Assembly (NCBI RefSeq): GCF_016583785.1
Contig: NZ_NRRU01000008.1
Span: 1-64,000, forward strand
Length of the DNA stretch: 64,000 nucleotides
Origin: Rubrivivax gelatinosus
GTDB taxonomy: Bacteria > Pseudomonadota > Gammaproteobacteria > Burkholderiales > Burkholderiaceae_C
Direction: 5' to 3'
Both the position numbers and the translations under genes were made by a program. The notes under the pieces are model-generated. The model made no database searches. It had not been told where the DNA came from and worked only from the letters and a program-made list of their open reading frames with translations. Shown here in pieces: positions 38,388 through 45,562 of this stretch (positions are counted from its first letter, which is position 1; each line of letters opens with the position of its first letter).

Positions 38388-38636
38388 GTGTTGTAGACGG
38401 CGCCCAAACGCCGCTTATCACACCCCACGCCCGCGTAACAGCCCCCGGCCGGGGCACCTCAAGTGCTTGTCGGATCACACTTTTCTCCCTGTTGACCGAG
38501 CCCGGCAGCGGCGTAAAAGTGACGCCGAAAGCGGCGTCGGTTACAGGTCATTCTGATCCCGCGCATCAGAGCCTCCAAGCCTGCCACCCGCCTTCGAGGG
38601 GAGGAGTCGGGCAGGCGCACAGACCCCGCACCGCCC

Positions 38637-38739
38637 TGCCGCGGGCGCCGGGTGACCGGTGGAGTGAAGTATTAGGAGGAGGGCGGGCGCAGCCCGCCCG
38701 GGGGACATGAACGGAACCGGCCACCCGGTGACCGCGGCA
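38637..38739. repeat. Large nested inverted repeat
   Basis: Outer arms of 24 bases (38637-38660 and 38716-38739) match with three mismatches. An inner perfect stem GGGCGGGC/GCCCGCCC (38681-38699) has almost the same centre. The left part also reads CCGGTGGAGTGAAG then TATTAGGAGG, resembling the R'' end of sites A and B. It could be a decayed attC, a mobile-element end or a folded RNA. The stretch 38388-38806 has no gene I can support; a further seven-base stem lies at 38579-38616. Confidence 0.55.
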
Positions 38740-38806
38740 CACCGCAACGGTGACGCGCATAACCGTGCCAAACAGCCTGATGCAGCCGACTGGCAAATCA
38801 ATGGCG

Positions 38807-39140
38807 TGTCGTCGTGGAATCAGCCCCCAGCGGTCGAAGGTCGTGCATGGACGCCCGACACCGAATCCGACGAGGGCGCCCACAGCGCCAAAGCATCACC
38901 CCGTCGGCCGCGTCCACCCAGGCGTGCTGGTACGACAGCGCCACAGTCTTGTTCCCAACGGCAGCGCGCGCGGCGCCGCGGCGCCGCGGCGCCGCGCGGG
39001 CCACCAAACCAGCGGCCGCGGCAGTTTCAGGTCGTGCGATAGGTCGCGTTTGCCGGCGGCGAAGATCGCGCGGCCCAGCGCCAGCGCGGTCTCGGAGTCG
39101 ACCCGTGTGTAGAAGTCGACGGCCGGGTCGGCCCGCACCA
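38807..39140 (-). pseudogene. Decayed partial copy of the amino-acid deaminase gene
   Basis: This stretch matches the 3' part of the intact gene at 40389-41702 over long runs (for example the segments coding TTFDRW, AWVDAADG and AAGKRDLSHD). Two internal deletions join distant parts: one at the repeat GATCGCxCGGCC, fusing the AAGKRDLS end to ALGRAI, a second fusing on to DFYTxVDSE. A (GGCGCCGC)x3 expansion at 38972-38995 breaks the frame further. No usable start or full domain remains, so it cannot encode the enzyme. Confidence 0.8.
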
Positions 39141-39198
39141 TCATGGCCGGGCAGCATCACCGACGGGGTCACGTCTCGCCGCACGCCAATCCGGACTG

Positions 39199-39225
39199 CA
39201 GCGTCGGGTCGTCCACCCGACGCTG
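39199..39225 (-). terminator. Eleven-base perfect hairpin
   Basis: CAGCGTCGGGT (39199-39209) and ACCCGACGCTG (39215-39225) with a five-base loop, 70 bp past the stop of the minus-strand gene at 39296. A likely terminator for it, without a T-run. Confidence 0.45.
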
Positions 39226-39295
39226 TGCGAGCGGGCTGCCCCGGGGCGACGGCTTCTTTGTGACCGCCTGGTCGCCGATGGTGAGTGCGGTCGCT

Positions 39296-39688
39296 TCAGC
39301 GGCGGTGGGTGTCGGGTGTCTGCCCGAGGCCGGTCGTGCCGAGGCTGTCCCAGTCCGGCAGGCGATGCTTCTGCCGGTCACGTGCGTAATACGAGCTCAT
39401 GAGCAAGCCGAAACACGCGCCCCCGAAGGCGCTCGCGCCCAAGGCGGCCATCGGGGACCAGCGTGCGTTGTGCCACACCAGCAGCCACATGAGGGCTCCC
39501 CAGCCGATGGCGGAAAACGTACCGGCGAAGACGGCTGTTGCGCCGAAGCCTGCGAAGTGCGGTGGACGGACTTGAAAGCCCAGGTGCCACAAGAGGCGCA
39601 GCAGCGGCGGGCGGTAGTTGGATTCTGGAATGCCCGTTGCCTTGAGAATGCGAAGTGCTGTCTCGCGCCGGACTTCGAAATCGCTCAC
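39296..39688 (-). CDS. Small membrane protein, DUF6404-like
   Basis: 130 residues. A soluble N-terminus (ALRILKATGIPESNYRPPLL then RLLWHLGFQVRPPHF) precedes two membrane helices (about 48-70 and 78-98). The N-terminal pattern ATG...SNY.PP..RLLW.LG..PPHF fits the DUF6404 family as I remember it; function unknown. GTG 39688 with GGAGG four bases upstream is the start. It lies in the accessory stretch between the pseudogene and an acetyltransferase. Confidence 0.65.
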   Translation of the reverse strand: MSDFEVRRETALRILKATGIPESNYRPPLLRLLWHLGFQVRPPHFAGFGATAVFAGTFSAIGWGALMWLLVWHNARWSPMAALGASAFGGACFGLLMSSYYARDRQKHRLPDWDSLGTTGLGQTPDTHRR

Positions 39689-39767
39689 GGATCCTCCGGA
39701 TGCTGCGTCCTGGACGTTTTTGATGGTGCCGTAAAGGCGCTGGTTTGATTCTGCCCCTGGAAGCTTG

Positions 39768-40313
39768 CTACTCGACGCCCTCGTTCAACAGCACGTAATG
39801 CTGATGATCTTCCCAGACGTCGTTGATCTTCAGATATTTCCGGCTGCTGCCTTCCAGCTCGAAACCGAGCCGTTCCAGCACCCGCTTCGACGCCAGATTC
39901 CGCGGCATCACGTTCGCTTCGATTCGATGCAGCTGGAGTGACTCGAACACCCACCGGATCGCGGCCCTCAGCCCTTCCTGCATCAGCCCCTGGCCCTCGT
40001 TGCCCTGGCTCGAGCGATAACCCAGGAAGCAAGACAGGAAGCAGCCGTAGACGATGTTCGAGAACCCGATGGTGCCGATGACGTCCGCGCTTCCCTGCCG
40101 CGCGAGGTAGAAGTTGATGCCTGTGCGCGCGCGGAACTGTTCCTGCTGCGCCTCGACCATCCTCGAAATCGTCGAGAGATCGTAGTAATCGTCCGACCGT
40201 CTCGGCTCCCAGTCGGCCAAGAACGCCCGGTTGGCGACGAAGTAGCGCTGAACCGCCTCGGCGGAGACTTCCTCCGGCGTCAGCAGATTCAAGCGCGCGG
40301 TTTCGATCGGCAT
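39768..40313 (-). CDS. GNAT acetyltransferase (RimJ/RimL type)
   Basis: 181 residues. The acetyl-CoA loop region is present in the RimJ-type form (GYRSSQGNEGQGLMQEGLRA) followed by HRIEANVMPRNLASKRVLER and LGFELEGSSRKYLKIN. Such enzymes acetylate protein N-termini or small substrates; the family often includes RimJ and spermidine or antibiotic acetylases. The substrate cannot be told. Start ATG 40313. Confidence 0.87.
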   Translation of the reverse strand: MPIETARLNLLTPEEVSAEAVQRYFVANRAFLADWEPRRSDDYYDLSTISRMVEAQQEQFRARTGINFYLARQGSADVIGTIGFSNIVYGCFLSCFLGYRSSQGNEGQGLMQEGLRAAIRWVFESLQLHRIEANVMPRNLASKRVLERLGFELEGSSRKYLKINDVWEDHQHYVLLNEGVE

Positions 40314-40388
40314 CAGTTCACTCCAACGAATCTTCTCAACCGAGGCGCACCGCGTGTCGCCGTGGATCCGTCTCGGTGCCGAGGACGC

Positions 40389-41702
40389 TCAGAAAAACGT
40401 CCTCACCCCACCCGTCACCCGATACCCGTTATCCACCGTCAGCAGCAGCCCCCACCGGTCGAACGTCGTGCACGGATGCCCGACGCCGAATCCGACCAGG
40501 TCGCCGACGCGCCACGGCATCGCCCCGTCGGCCGCGTCCACCCAGGCGTGCTGGTCCGACAGCGCCACGGTCTTGATCCCTGACGGCACCGCGCGCGGCG
40601 CCGCCTCGCCCGCCGACCACCAGCCCAACGGCTGCGGCAGCATCAAGTCGTGCGACAGGTCGCGTTTGCCGGCGGCGCAGATCGCGCGGCCGGGTTCGGG
40701 TACCGACTGCACGACGGTCCAGACCTCCAGCGCTTTGCGCAGCCCCGGGCCGCGGCCCCACGCCGCCCCGGCGCGCTGCCGCAGCCGCTCCTGCATGCGT
40801 TCGTAATGCAGCGCGTCGTGCGACAGGTAGCAGCCGCTGCGCAGCACCGGGCGCACCGCCGGGCCGCCCGGGTGCGCGGCCACGGCCGCCAGCACCTGCG
40901 CCGCCAGGTCGAAGAACTGCGAGCCGCCGGCCGAGACGATCACCTCGCCGGGCGCGAACCAGCCCTCGGCGACGCCGGCAGCGGCGATGTCGCCGATCTG
41001 CTCGATCAGCGTCAGCGCCGCCAGCTCGACCGCGGCTTCGCCATCGCCCGGCACCACGCCCTCGTAAGCCTCGATCCCGCGCAGCACGACAGCCGGCGCG
41101 GCGGCGCGGATCGCACGGCCCAGCGCCAGCGCGGCGTCGCGCCCGCGCACGCCGGTGCGCGCGCCCGGCGCGCCCAGTTCCAGCAGCACCTGCAGCGGCC
41201 GGCCGATCGGCCGGCGCGCCAGCCCGGCCAGCAGCTCGGCCAGTGCGGCTTCGGAGTCGACCAGCGTGTAGAAGTCGAACGCCGGGTCGGCCTCCAGTTC
41301 CGCCAGCACCAGGTCGACGTTGGCCGCGCCGACCAGCTGATTCGCCAGCAGCACACGCGGCACACCGAAGCGGCGATACGTGCGCACATGGCCGGCGGTG
41401 GCGGCGGTGATGCCCCAGGCGCCGTCGGCGAGCTGGCGCTCGAAGAGCTGCGGCGCCATCGTCGTCTTGCCGTGCGGGCACAGGCTGACGCCGGCACGGG
41501 CGCAGAAGTCGCGCATCCAGGCGCTGTTGTGCGCCAGCGCAGTGTCCTTCAGCAGCGCCACCGGCCACGGCAGCTCGCCGCCGTCCAGCCGCAGGCCCAG
41601 CGTGCCCAGCTCGGCCAGCGGCCGGCCGACGGCGCGCGCCGGCAGGCCCTTGGTCGTGGCCTCCAGCGGGGCGGCCAGCAGCGCGGCCAGGTCCAGGGTC
41701 AT
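40389..41702 (-). CDS. PLP-dependent amino-acid deaminase (D-serine dehydratase-like)
   Basis: 437 residues, alanine-racemase-type barrel plus a C-terminal D-serine dehydratase-like domain. The PLP lysine is in CPHGKTTMAPQLF near residue 78. The C-terminal domain keeps the His/Cys metal-binding pair seen in DSD/D-threonine aldolase proteins (GHPCTTFDRW). Expected activity is removal of ammonia from a D-amino acid or a 3-hydroxy amino acid; the substrate is uncertain. Its ATG lies inside the stop of the upstream S4 gene (ATGA). A ruined partial duplicate lies 1.2 kb away. Confidence 0.85.
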   Translation of the reverse strand: MTLDLAALLAAPLEATTKGLPARAVGRPLAELGTLGLRLDGGELPWPVALLKDTALAHNSAWMRDFCARAGVSLCPHGKTTMAPQLFERQLADGAWGITAATAGHVRTYRRFGVPRVLLANQLVGAANVDLVLAELEADPAFDFYTLVDSEAALAELLAGLARRPIGRPLQVLLELGAPGARTGVRGRDAALALGRAIRAAAPAVVLRGIEAYEGVVPGDGEAAVELAALTLIEQIGDIAAAGVAEGWFAPGEVIVSAGGSQFFDLAAQVLAAVAAHPGGPAVRPVLRSGCYLSHDALHYERMQERLRQRAGAAWGRGPGLRKALEVWTVVQSVPEPGRAICAAGKRDLSHDLMLPQPLGWWSAGEAAPRAVPSGIKTVALSDQHAWVDAADGAMPWRVGDLVGFGVGHPCTTFDRWGLLLTVDNGYRVTGGVRTFF

Positions 41703-41923
41703 GCGGCGGCGCCAGTGATGTTCAGCGCCCGGCCTTCGTATTCGACGCGGTCGCCGGCGCGCAGCTTGCGGCCGCGGCGCGTCTCGGGTTCGCCGTTGAC
41801 AAGCGCCCGGCCCTCGGCGATGGCGGTCTTGGCCTCGCCGCCGCTGGAAGCCCAGCCGGCGGCTTTGAGCAGCGCGTCCAGCGTGATGTATTCGGTGCGC
41901 AGTGCGAAGTCGGTGGTGTCCAT
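41699..41923 (-). CDS. S4-domain RNA-binding protein (YbcJ-like)
   Basis: 74 residues, an S4 domain: YITLDALLKAAGWASSGGEA, then AIAEGRALVNGEPETRRGRK and LRAGDRVEYEG. Small proteins of this type bind structured RNA, perhaps ribosome-related. ATG 41923 gives the family length. The stop overlaps the deaminase start. Its start lies 153 bp from the divergent permease gene. Confidence 0.87.
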   Translation of the reverse strand: MDTTDFALRTEYITLDALLKAAGWASSGGEAKTAIAEGRALVNGEPETRRGRKLRAGDRVEYEGRALNITGAAA

Positions 41924-42076
41924 CGCCCGGATTGTCGCCCGCAGCTCCCGCCGCCGCCCCCTGAGAGAATGCGCGCCTTCGGCCACCGGCCGGGCACCGT
42001 CGGCCGACGGTGCGAGGGCGCCCGCGGCAGCGCCGACCAGACCCACTCCTTGCCCGCCCGGGGCTGCCGCTTCCCG

Positions 42077-42835
42077 ATGGATCTCGTCCTCGTCACTTTC
42101 GCTTCGTTCTTCGCCGGCCTCGTCGACTCCATCGTCGGCGGCGGCGGGCTGATCCTGGTGCCGGCGCTGTTCGCCGCCTACCCCACGGCACCGGCGGCCA
42201 CGCTGTTCGGCACCAACAAGAGCGCGTCGATCTGGGGCACCTCGTTCGCCGCCTGGCAGTTCAGCCGGCGCGTCGAGCTGCGCTGGGCGGTGCTGGCCCC
42301 CGCCGCCGGCGCGGCGCTGGCCGGCGGGCTGCTGGGCGCCTGGGCGGTGACGCTGGTGGACCCCGGTTTCCTGCGCAAGGCGCTGCCGCTGATCCTGCTG
42401 GCGGTGCTGCTCTACACGCTGGCGCGCAAGGACCTGGGCCAGCACCACGCGCCGATCGCGTCGCGCGCGGCGGAGACGGCGGGCGCCGCCGCCATCGGCC
42501 TGGTCATCGGCTTCTACGACGGCTTCTTCGGCCCGGGCACCGGCAGCTTCTTCATCTTCCTGTTCGTGCGCTTCCTGGGCTACGACTTCCTCAACGCCTC
42601 GGCCTCGGCCAAGCTGCTGAACGTCGCCACCAACCTGGCCGCCATTGGCCTCTTCGCCGCCAAGGGCCACGTCTGGTGGCACATCGGCCTGACGATGGCG
42701 GTGGCCAACGTCGCCGGCAGCGTCATCGGCTCGCGCCTGGCGCTCAAACACGGCGCGGGTTTCGTGCGCCAGGTGTTCATCGTCGTCGTCGGGGCGCTGA
42801 TCCTGAAGACCGGGTACGACGCGTTCATTCGCTGA
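42077..42835 (+). CDS. TSUP-family permease (TauE/SafE, YfcA-like)
   Basis: 252 residues, about eight membrane helices with the internal repeat typical of TSUP (LVDSIVGGGGLILVPAL early; GFYDGFFGPGTGSFFIF later). The family moves sulfur- or carbon-containing anions; YfcA-type members have no settled substrate. ATG 42077 is the start of the first helix; upstream in-frame codons look non-coding. Confidence 0.9.
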   Translation: MDLVLVTFASFFAGLVDSIVGGGGLILVPALFAAYPTAPAATLFGTNKSASIWGTSFAAWQFSRRVELRWAVLAPAAGAALAGGLLGAWAVTLVDPGFLRKALPLILLAVLLYTLARKDLGQHHAPIASRAAETAGAAAIGLVIGFYDGFFGPGTGSFFIFLFVRFLGYDFLNASASAKLLNVATNLAAIGLFAAKGHVWWHIGLTMAVANVAGSVIGSRLALKHGAGFVRQVFIVVVGALILKTGYDAFIR

Positions 42836-42846
42836 GCTCGGGCCTG

Positions 42847-42898
42847 CGATGGCGGTAGCGCGATGTCTTGCGCTGGCTGCCGGGCCGTGTCGCCATCG
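42847..42898. terminator. Inverted repeat between convergent permease and hipA
   Basis: CGATGGCG (42847-42854) and CGCCATCG (42891-42898) enclose a smaller AGCGC/GCGCT stem in the 81-bp convergent gap. Possible two-way terminator without T-runs. Confidence 0.4.
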
Positions 42899-42916
42899 GC
42901 GATCCGCCCGCCAGCC

Positions 42917-44251
42917 CTAGGCGATCTCGGCCAGCCCTGCATCCCAGGCCACGAGCTGCCGTCGGAGCCCGGCGAAGATGGCGTCTGCGGTGCGCTGCGG
43001 GAAGCCGGCCGGCAGCTCCGCCTCGACGGCGGCGATCGCGGGCTCGACACCGGCCACCAGCGCCTGCATCGCTTCCCAGGTGTCGGCCACGCCGCTGCGG
43101 CGGGCGAGCGCGTGCCAGTGCCGCGTCTGGATGCGCCCCAGCTCGTAATGCACGTTCTTCGAGCGCAGCGCCATCGCGAGCCGAGCTTCCTGCCAGCGGA
43201 TCTGGTTGGGGCCTTCACCCACCACCGGCCAGATGGACAGCACGTCGTACAGCGGCGTCATCCGGTAGGCGCCCCCCGGCAGCATGAAGACGGAGAAGTT
43301 CTTCGCGTGGCCATCGGTCGCCGCGAGCAGCCAGAACGCCAGCTGCGTGCACAGGAAGTTCCGGATGTCGGCATCGCGGCTGCGGCTGCCGCGCAGCAGC
43401 TGCAGGCAGCGCGCCAGGCCCGGCCCGCCCTGGGCTTCGTACTTGTCGTCGGACGGCAGGCCCAGCGCCTGGCAGAAGTCCTCCTGCGGAATGCGGGCGA
43501 TCCAGCGCTGCGGCGTGTCCAGCCACTGGCGGTCGAAACGCTCGACCATCAGCGCCGTCTCGTCGCCGAAGCGGGCGATCTCGCTCGTGGCCACCGGCAG
43601 GCCCAGCGCGCGCAGCAGCCGCGCGCACAGCCATTCGTTGTGCACCGAGTGCCGGAGGTCCAGCCGCCGTCCGCCGACCAGCCCCAGCGGCAGCTTGAGG
43701 ATGTGTGTGGTCGGCGTCGCGCCCTGCGGCCGGCACCAGCGGCCGTCGACCTTCAGCAGCGCGGTCTTCTCCTGCGCGCCGGCGATGGAGATGCGCAGCT
43801 CGTCGGCCGCAGGCTGCCAGCCCGGCCCGGGGTCGACCGCCACGCCGCGCAGGTGCCGGGCGACGGCCTCGTCGTCCATGGCCTCGTAGCGCAGCGCGTC
43901 GAATCCGGTGGGCGGCTGTCCTGCAGGCAGCAGCTGCACCGCGCCGACGCAGTCCCGGCCGATCGCCTGGAGCAGCTCGAATGCCTCGGTCGAGCCGACA
44001 CGAAAGCGCGCGCCGACGCGCCGCCGGATGCGCTCGTCGTCGGGCAGCAGGTTGTCGAAGAAGTGGCCGACGACCGGCCCGCTGACGGCACGATCGGGCG
44101 TGAAGGGCAGCGACAGCGACAGCGGCCTTGCCCTCGGCGAGGCGAGCCAGGAGTTCTCGTACACCAGACGGTGGCCGCCGCTGCGCGGGCGCTGCCAGAC
44201 GGCGACGTGCTCGCCGTTCATCCAGACCCAGAGTTCGCGTGCGTCAGACAT
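42917..44251 (-). CDS. hipA: HipA serine/threonine kinase toxin
   Basis: 444 residues and close to E. coli HipA throughout. E. coli HipA phosphorylates glutamyl-tRNA synthetase, stalls translation and promotes persistence. Key sites are present: Ser155 in RISIAGAQEKTALL (autophosphorylation site, Ser150 in E. coli), catalytic Asp313 in ATDGHAKNFS, and metal-binding Asp336 in TPLYDVLS. ATG 44251 aligns with the E. coli start; a GTG at 44308 overlapping the hipB stop would add 19 residues and is possible. Paired with hipB. Confidence 0.92.
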   Translation of the reverse strand: MSDARELWVWMNGEHVAVWQRPRSGGHRLVYENSWLASPRARPLSLSLPFTPDRAVSGPVVGHFFDNLLPDDERIRRRVGARFRVGSTEAFELLQAIGRDCVGAVQLLPAGQPPTGFDALRYEAMDDEAVARHLRGVAVDPGPGWQPAADELRISIAGAQEKTALLKVDGRWCRPQGATPTTHILKLPLGLVGGRRLDLRHSVHNEWLCARLLRALGLPVATSEIARFGDETALMVERFDRQWLDTPQRWIARIPQEDFCQALGLPSDDKYEAQGGPGLARCLQLLRGSRSRDADIRNFLCTQLAFWLLAATDGHAKNFSVFMLPGGAYRMTPLYDVLSIWPVVGEGPNQIRWQEARLAMALRSKNVHYELGRIQTRHWHALARRSGVADTWEAMQALVAGVEPAIAAVEAELPAGFPQRTADAIFAGLRRQLVAWDAGLAEIA

Positions 44252-44304
44252 GGCAGGCCGTGCGCTTGCGCCAGGTGTTCGGTCGCCGCCGCGGCGCGGG
44301 CGGT

Positions 44305-44586
44305 TCACCAGGCGCCGCGCGGGCCATCGTCGTCCGGCGGCGTGGCGGGCGGCGTCGTCGCGGCGGCGGCCTCGAGGTCCTGGATCAGCAGTTGCGCGCC
44401 CAGGATGGACAGCAGCTGCAGCAGCTGCTCCACGCTGACCGAGCCCGGGTCACGCTCGATGTCCGCCACGCGCGACTGCACCACGCCCAGCCGGCGCGCG
44501 AGCTCGGTCTGCGTCAGCCCGCGCGACTTGCGCAGCGACTTCAGGAACTGCGGCAGCTGGCTGCTGAGGTGGACGGGGTAGTCCAT
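44305..44586 (-). CDS. hipB: HipB antitoxin and repressor (XRE family)
   Basis: 93 residues. A Cro/CI-type helix-turn-helix (GLTQTELARRLGVVQSRVAD) with a C-terminal strand (GAQLLIQDLE) and a long disordered tail ending PRGAW; in E. coli the HipB tail ends in a Trp that is degraded by Lon and packs on HipA. HipB neutralises HipA and represses the operon. The operator array starts four bases upstream of its ATG. Confidence 0.92.
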   Translation of the reverse strand: MDYPVHLSSQLPQFLKSLRKSRGLTQTELARRLGVVQSRVADIERDPGSVSVEQLLQLLSILGAQLLIQDLEAAAATTPPATPPDDDGPRGAW

Positions 44587-44590
44587 GGAA

Positions 44591-44689
44591 TATCGGCTCC
44601 TGGCGATATATTCACTGTATCGCCTTGGGGCGATATCCGCAAGAAATCGCTTGAAGCCGATATCGGACTGAAATCGGTTCTGAGCGATG
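44591..44689. promoter_or_regulatory. Four hipBA operators in phase
   Basis: TATCG-N8-CGATA occurs exactly at 44591-44608 and 44618-44635; AATCG-N8-CGATA at 44645-44662; AATCG-N8-CGATG at 44672-44689. Starts are exactly 27 bp apart. E. coli HipB binds four sites of the form TATCC-N8-GGATA upstream of hipBA, so the layout is equivalent with an altered half-site. The hipB promoter must lie within the array. Confidence 0.85.
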
Positions 44690-44704
44690 GGCGCGCCGAG
44701 GCTT

Positions 44705-45535
44705 TCAGTTCAGCGCCTCGATCAGCGCCGCCTGCCATTCGTCGGGCGCATCGAGATAAGCCAGGTGCCCCGCCCCGGGCACGACGCACAGCGTGGACGC
44801 CGGCAGCGCCTGGTGCGCCGCCCGTGCGCCTTCGACGGCGAAGCGGGCGTCGTATTCGCCATGCACCAGCCGCACGCGGGCACCGAGGGCACCCAGCGAC
44901 GCCAGCGTCCCGCGTCGGCCGGCCAGGCCGTGCTGGCGTACCGCGCTCAGCCACTCGCCGGAGAAGCCCACCGCGCCGACCAGCCGGCGCGCGGCCTCCA
45001 GCGCCTCGGTGCGGTGCACGTCGAGTTCCAGCGTTTCCAGCGCCAGCCGACGTGTCGCGGTCAGCGGGTCGGCTTCGGTGTCGAAGATGCGCCTCCACAG
45101 AGCCCGCAGCTCGGGCCGCCCAGGCAACGGGGGCGTGTCGGCGGGCACCGGGTAAGCGGTCGACGCCAGTACCAGGCGGTCGATGCGCCCGGGCTGCTGC
45201 GCCGCCAGCGCCTGCGCGACGACGCCGCCGAAGCTGAAACCGAGCACGTCCGCCTGGGCCAGCCCCAGCGCGTCCAGCAGTTCGACGATGTCGCCGACGA
45301 CGGCGTCGACGCTGTAGCCGCGGCTGTCGGCGCAGCGCAGCGAGCGCCCGCAGCCACGCAGGTCGAACAGCAGGGGCCGGATGCCGTGATCCGGCAGCGC
45401 CGCGACCGCGGGCAGCAGGTAGCTGTGGTCCCAGTCGGGGCCGCCGTGCACGACCAGCAGCGGCCGGCCCGGCCTGCGTGCCTGCACGACGTGCAGCGCG
45501 CCGCCGCGGATGGGGATGTCGGAGTGCTCGAACAC
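44705..45535 (-). CDS. Alpha/beta hydrolase (prolyl aminopeptidase-like)
   Basis: 276 residues. HGGPDWDHSY forms the oxyanion-hole region; the nucleophile Ser is in GFSFGG, with the acid in HGEYDARF and the His in GAGHLAYLD, a complete triad. The HGGPD opening and DLRGCGRS are usual in prolyl iminopeptidase-type enzymes, but many esterases share them, so the substrate is open. Soluble, no signal peptide. Its end lies 16 bp from the outermost hipBA operator. Confidence 0.85.
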   Translation of the reverse strand: MFEHSDIPIRGGALHVVQARRPGRPLLVVHGGPDWDHSYLLPAVAALPDHGIRPLLFDLRGCGRSLRCADSRGYSVDAVVGDIVELLDALGLAQADVLGFSFGGVVAQALAAQQPGRIDRLVLASTAYPVPADTPPLPGRPELRALWRRIFDTEADPLTATRRLALETLELDVHRTEALEAARRLVGAVGFSGEWLSAVRQHGLAGRRGTLASLGALGARVRLVHGEYDARFAVEGARAAHQALPASTLCVVPGAGHLAYLDAPDEWQAALIEALN

Positions 45536-45562
45536 CGGTCCTCCTGTCGTCGCTGACGAGCC

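Noticed and set aside
38541-39263. Several short open frames on both strands between the second cassette and the small membrane protein
   Set aside because: They overlap the inverted repeat and the deaminase pseudogene; none has a ribosome-binding site with a plausible domain, and their products match frame-shifted pieces of the pseudogene.
42917-44251. hipA beginning at the GTG overlapping the hipB stop
   Set aside because: Possible, but alignment with E. coli HipA starts at the internal ATG and the extra residues look like spacer; kept as an alternative only.
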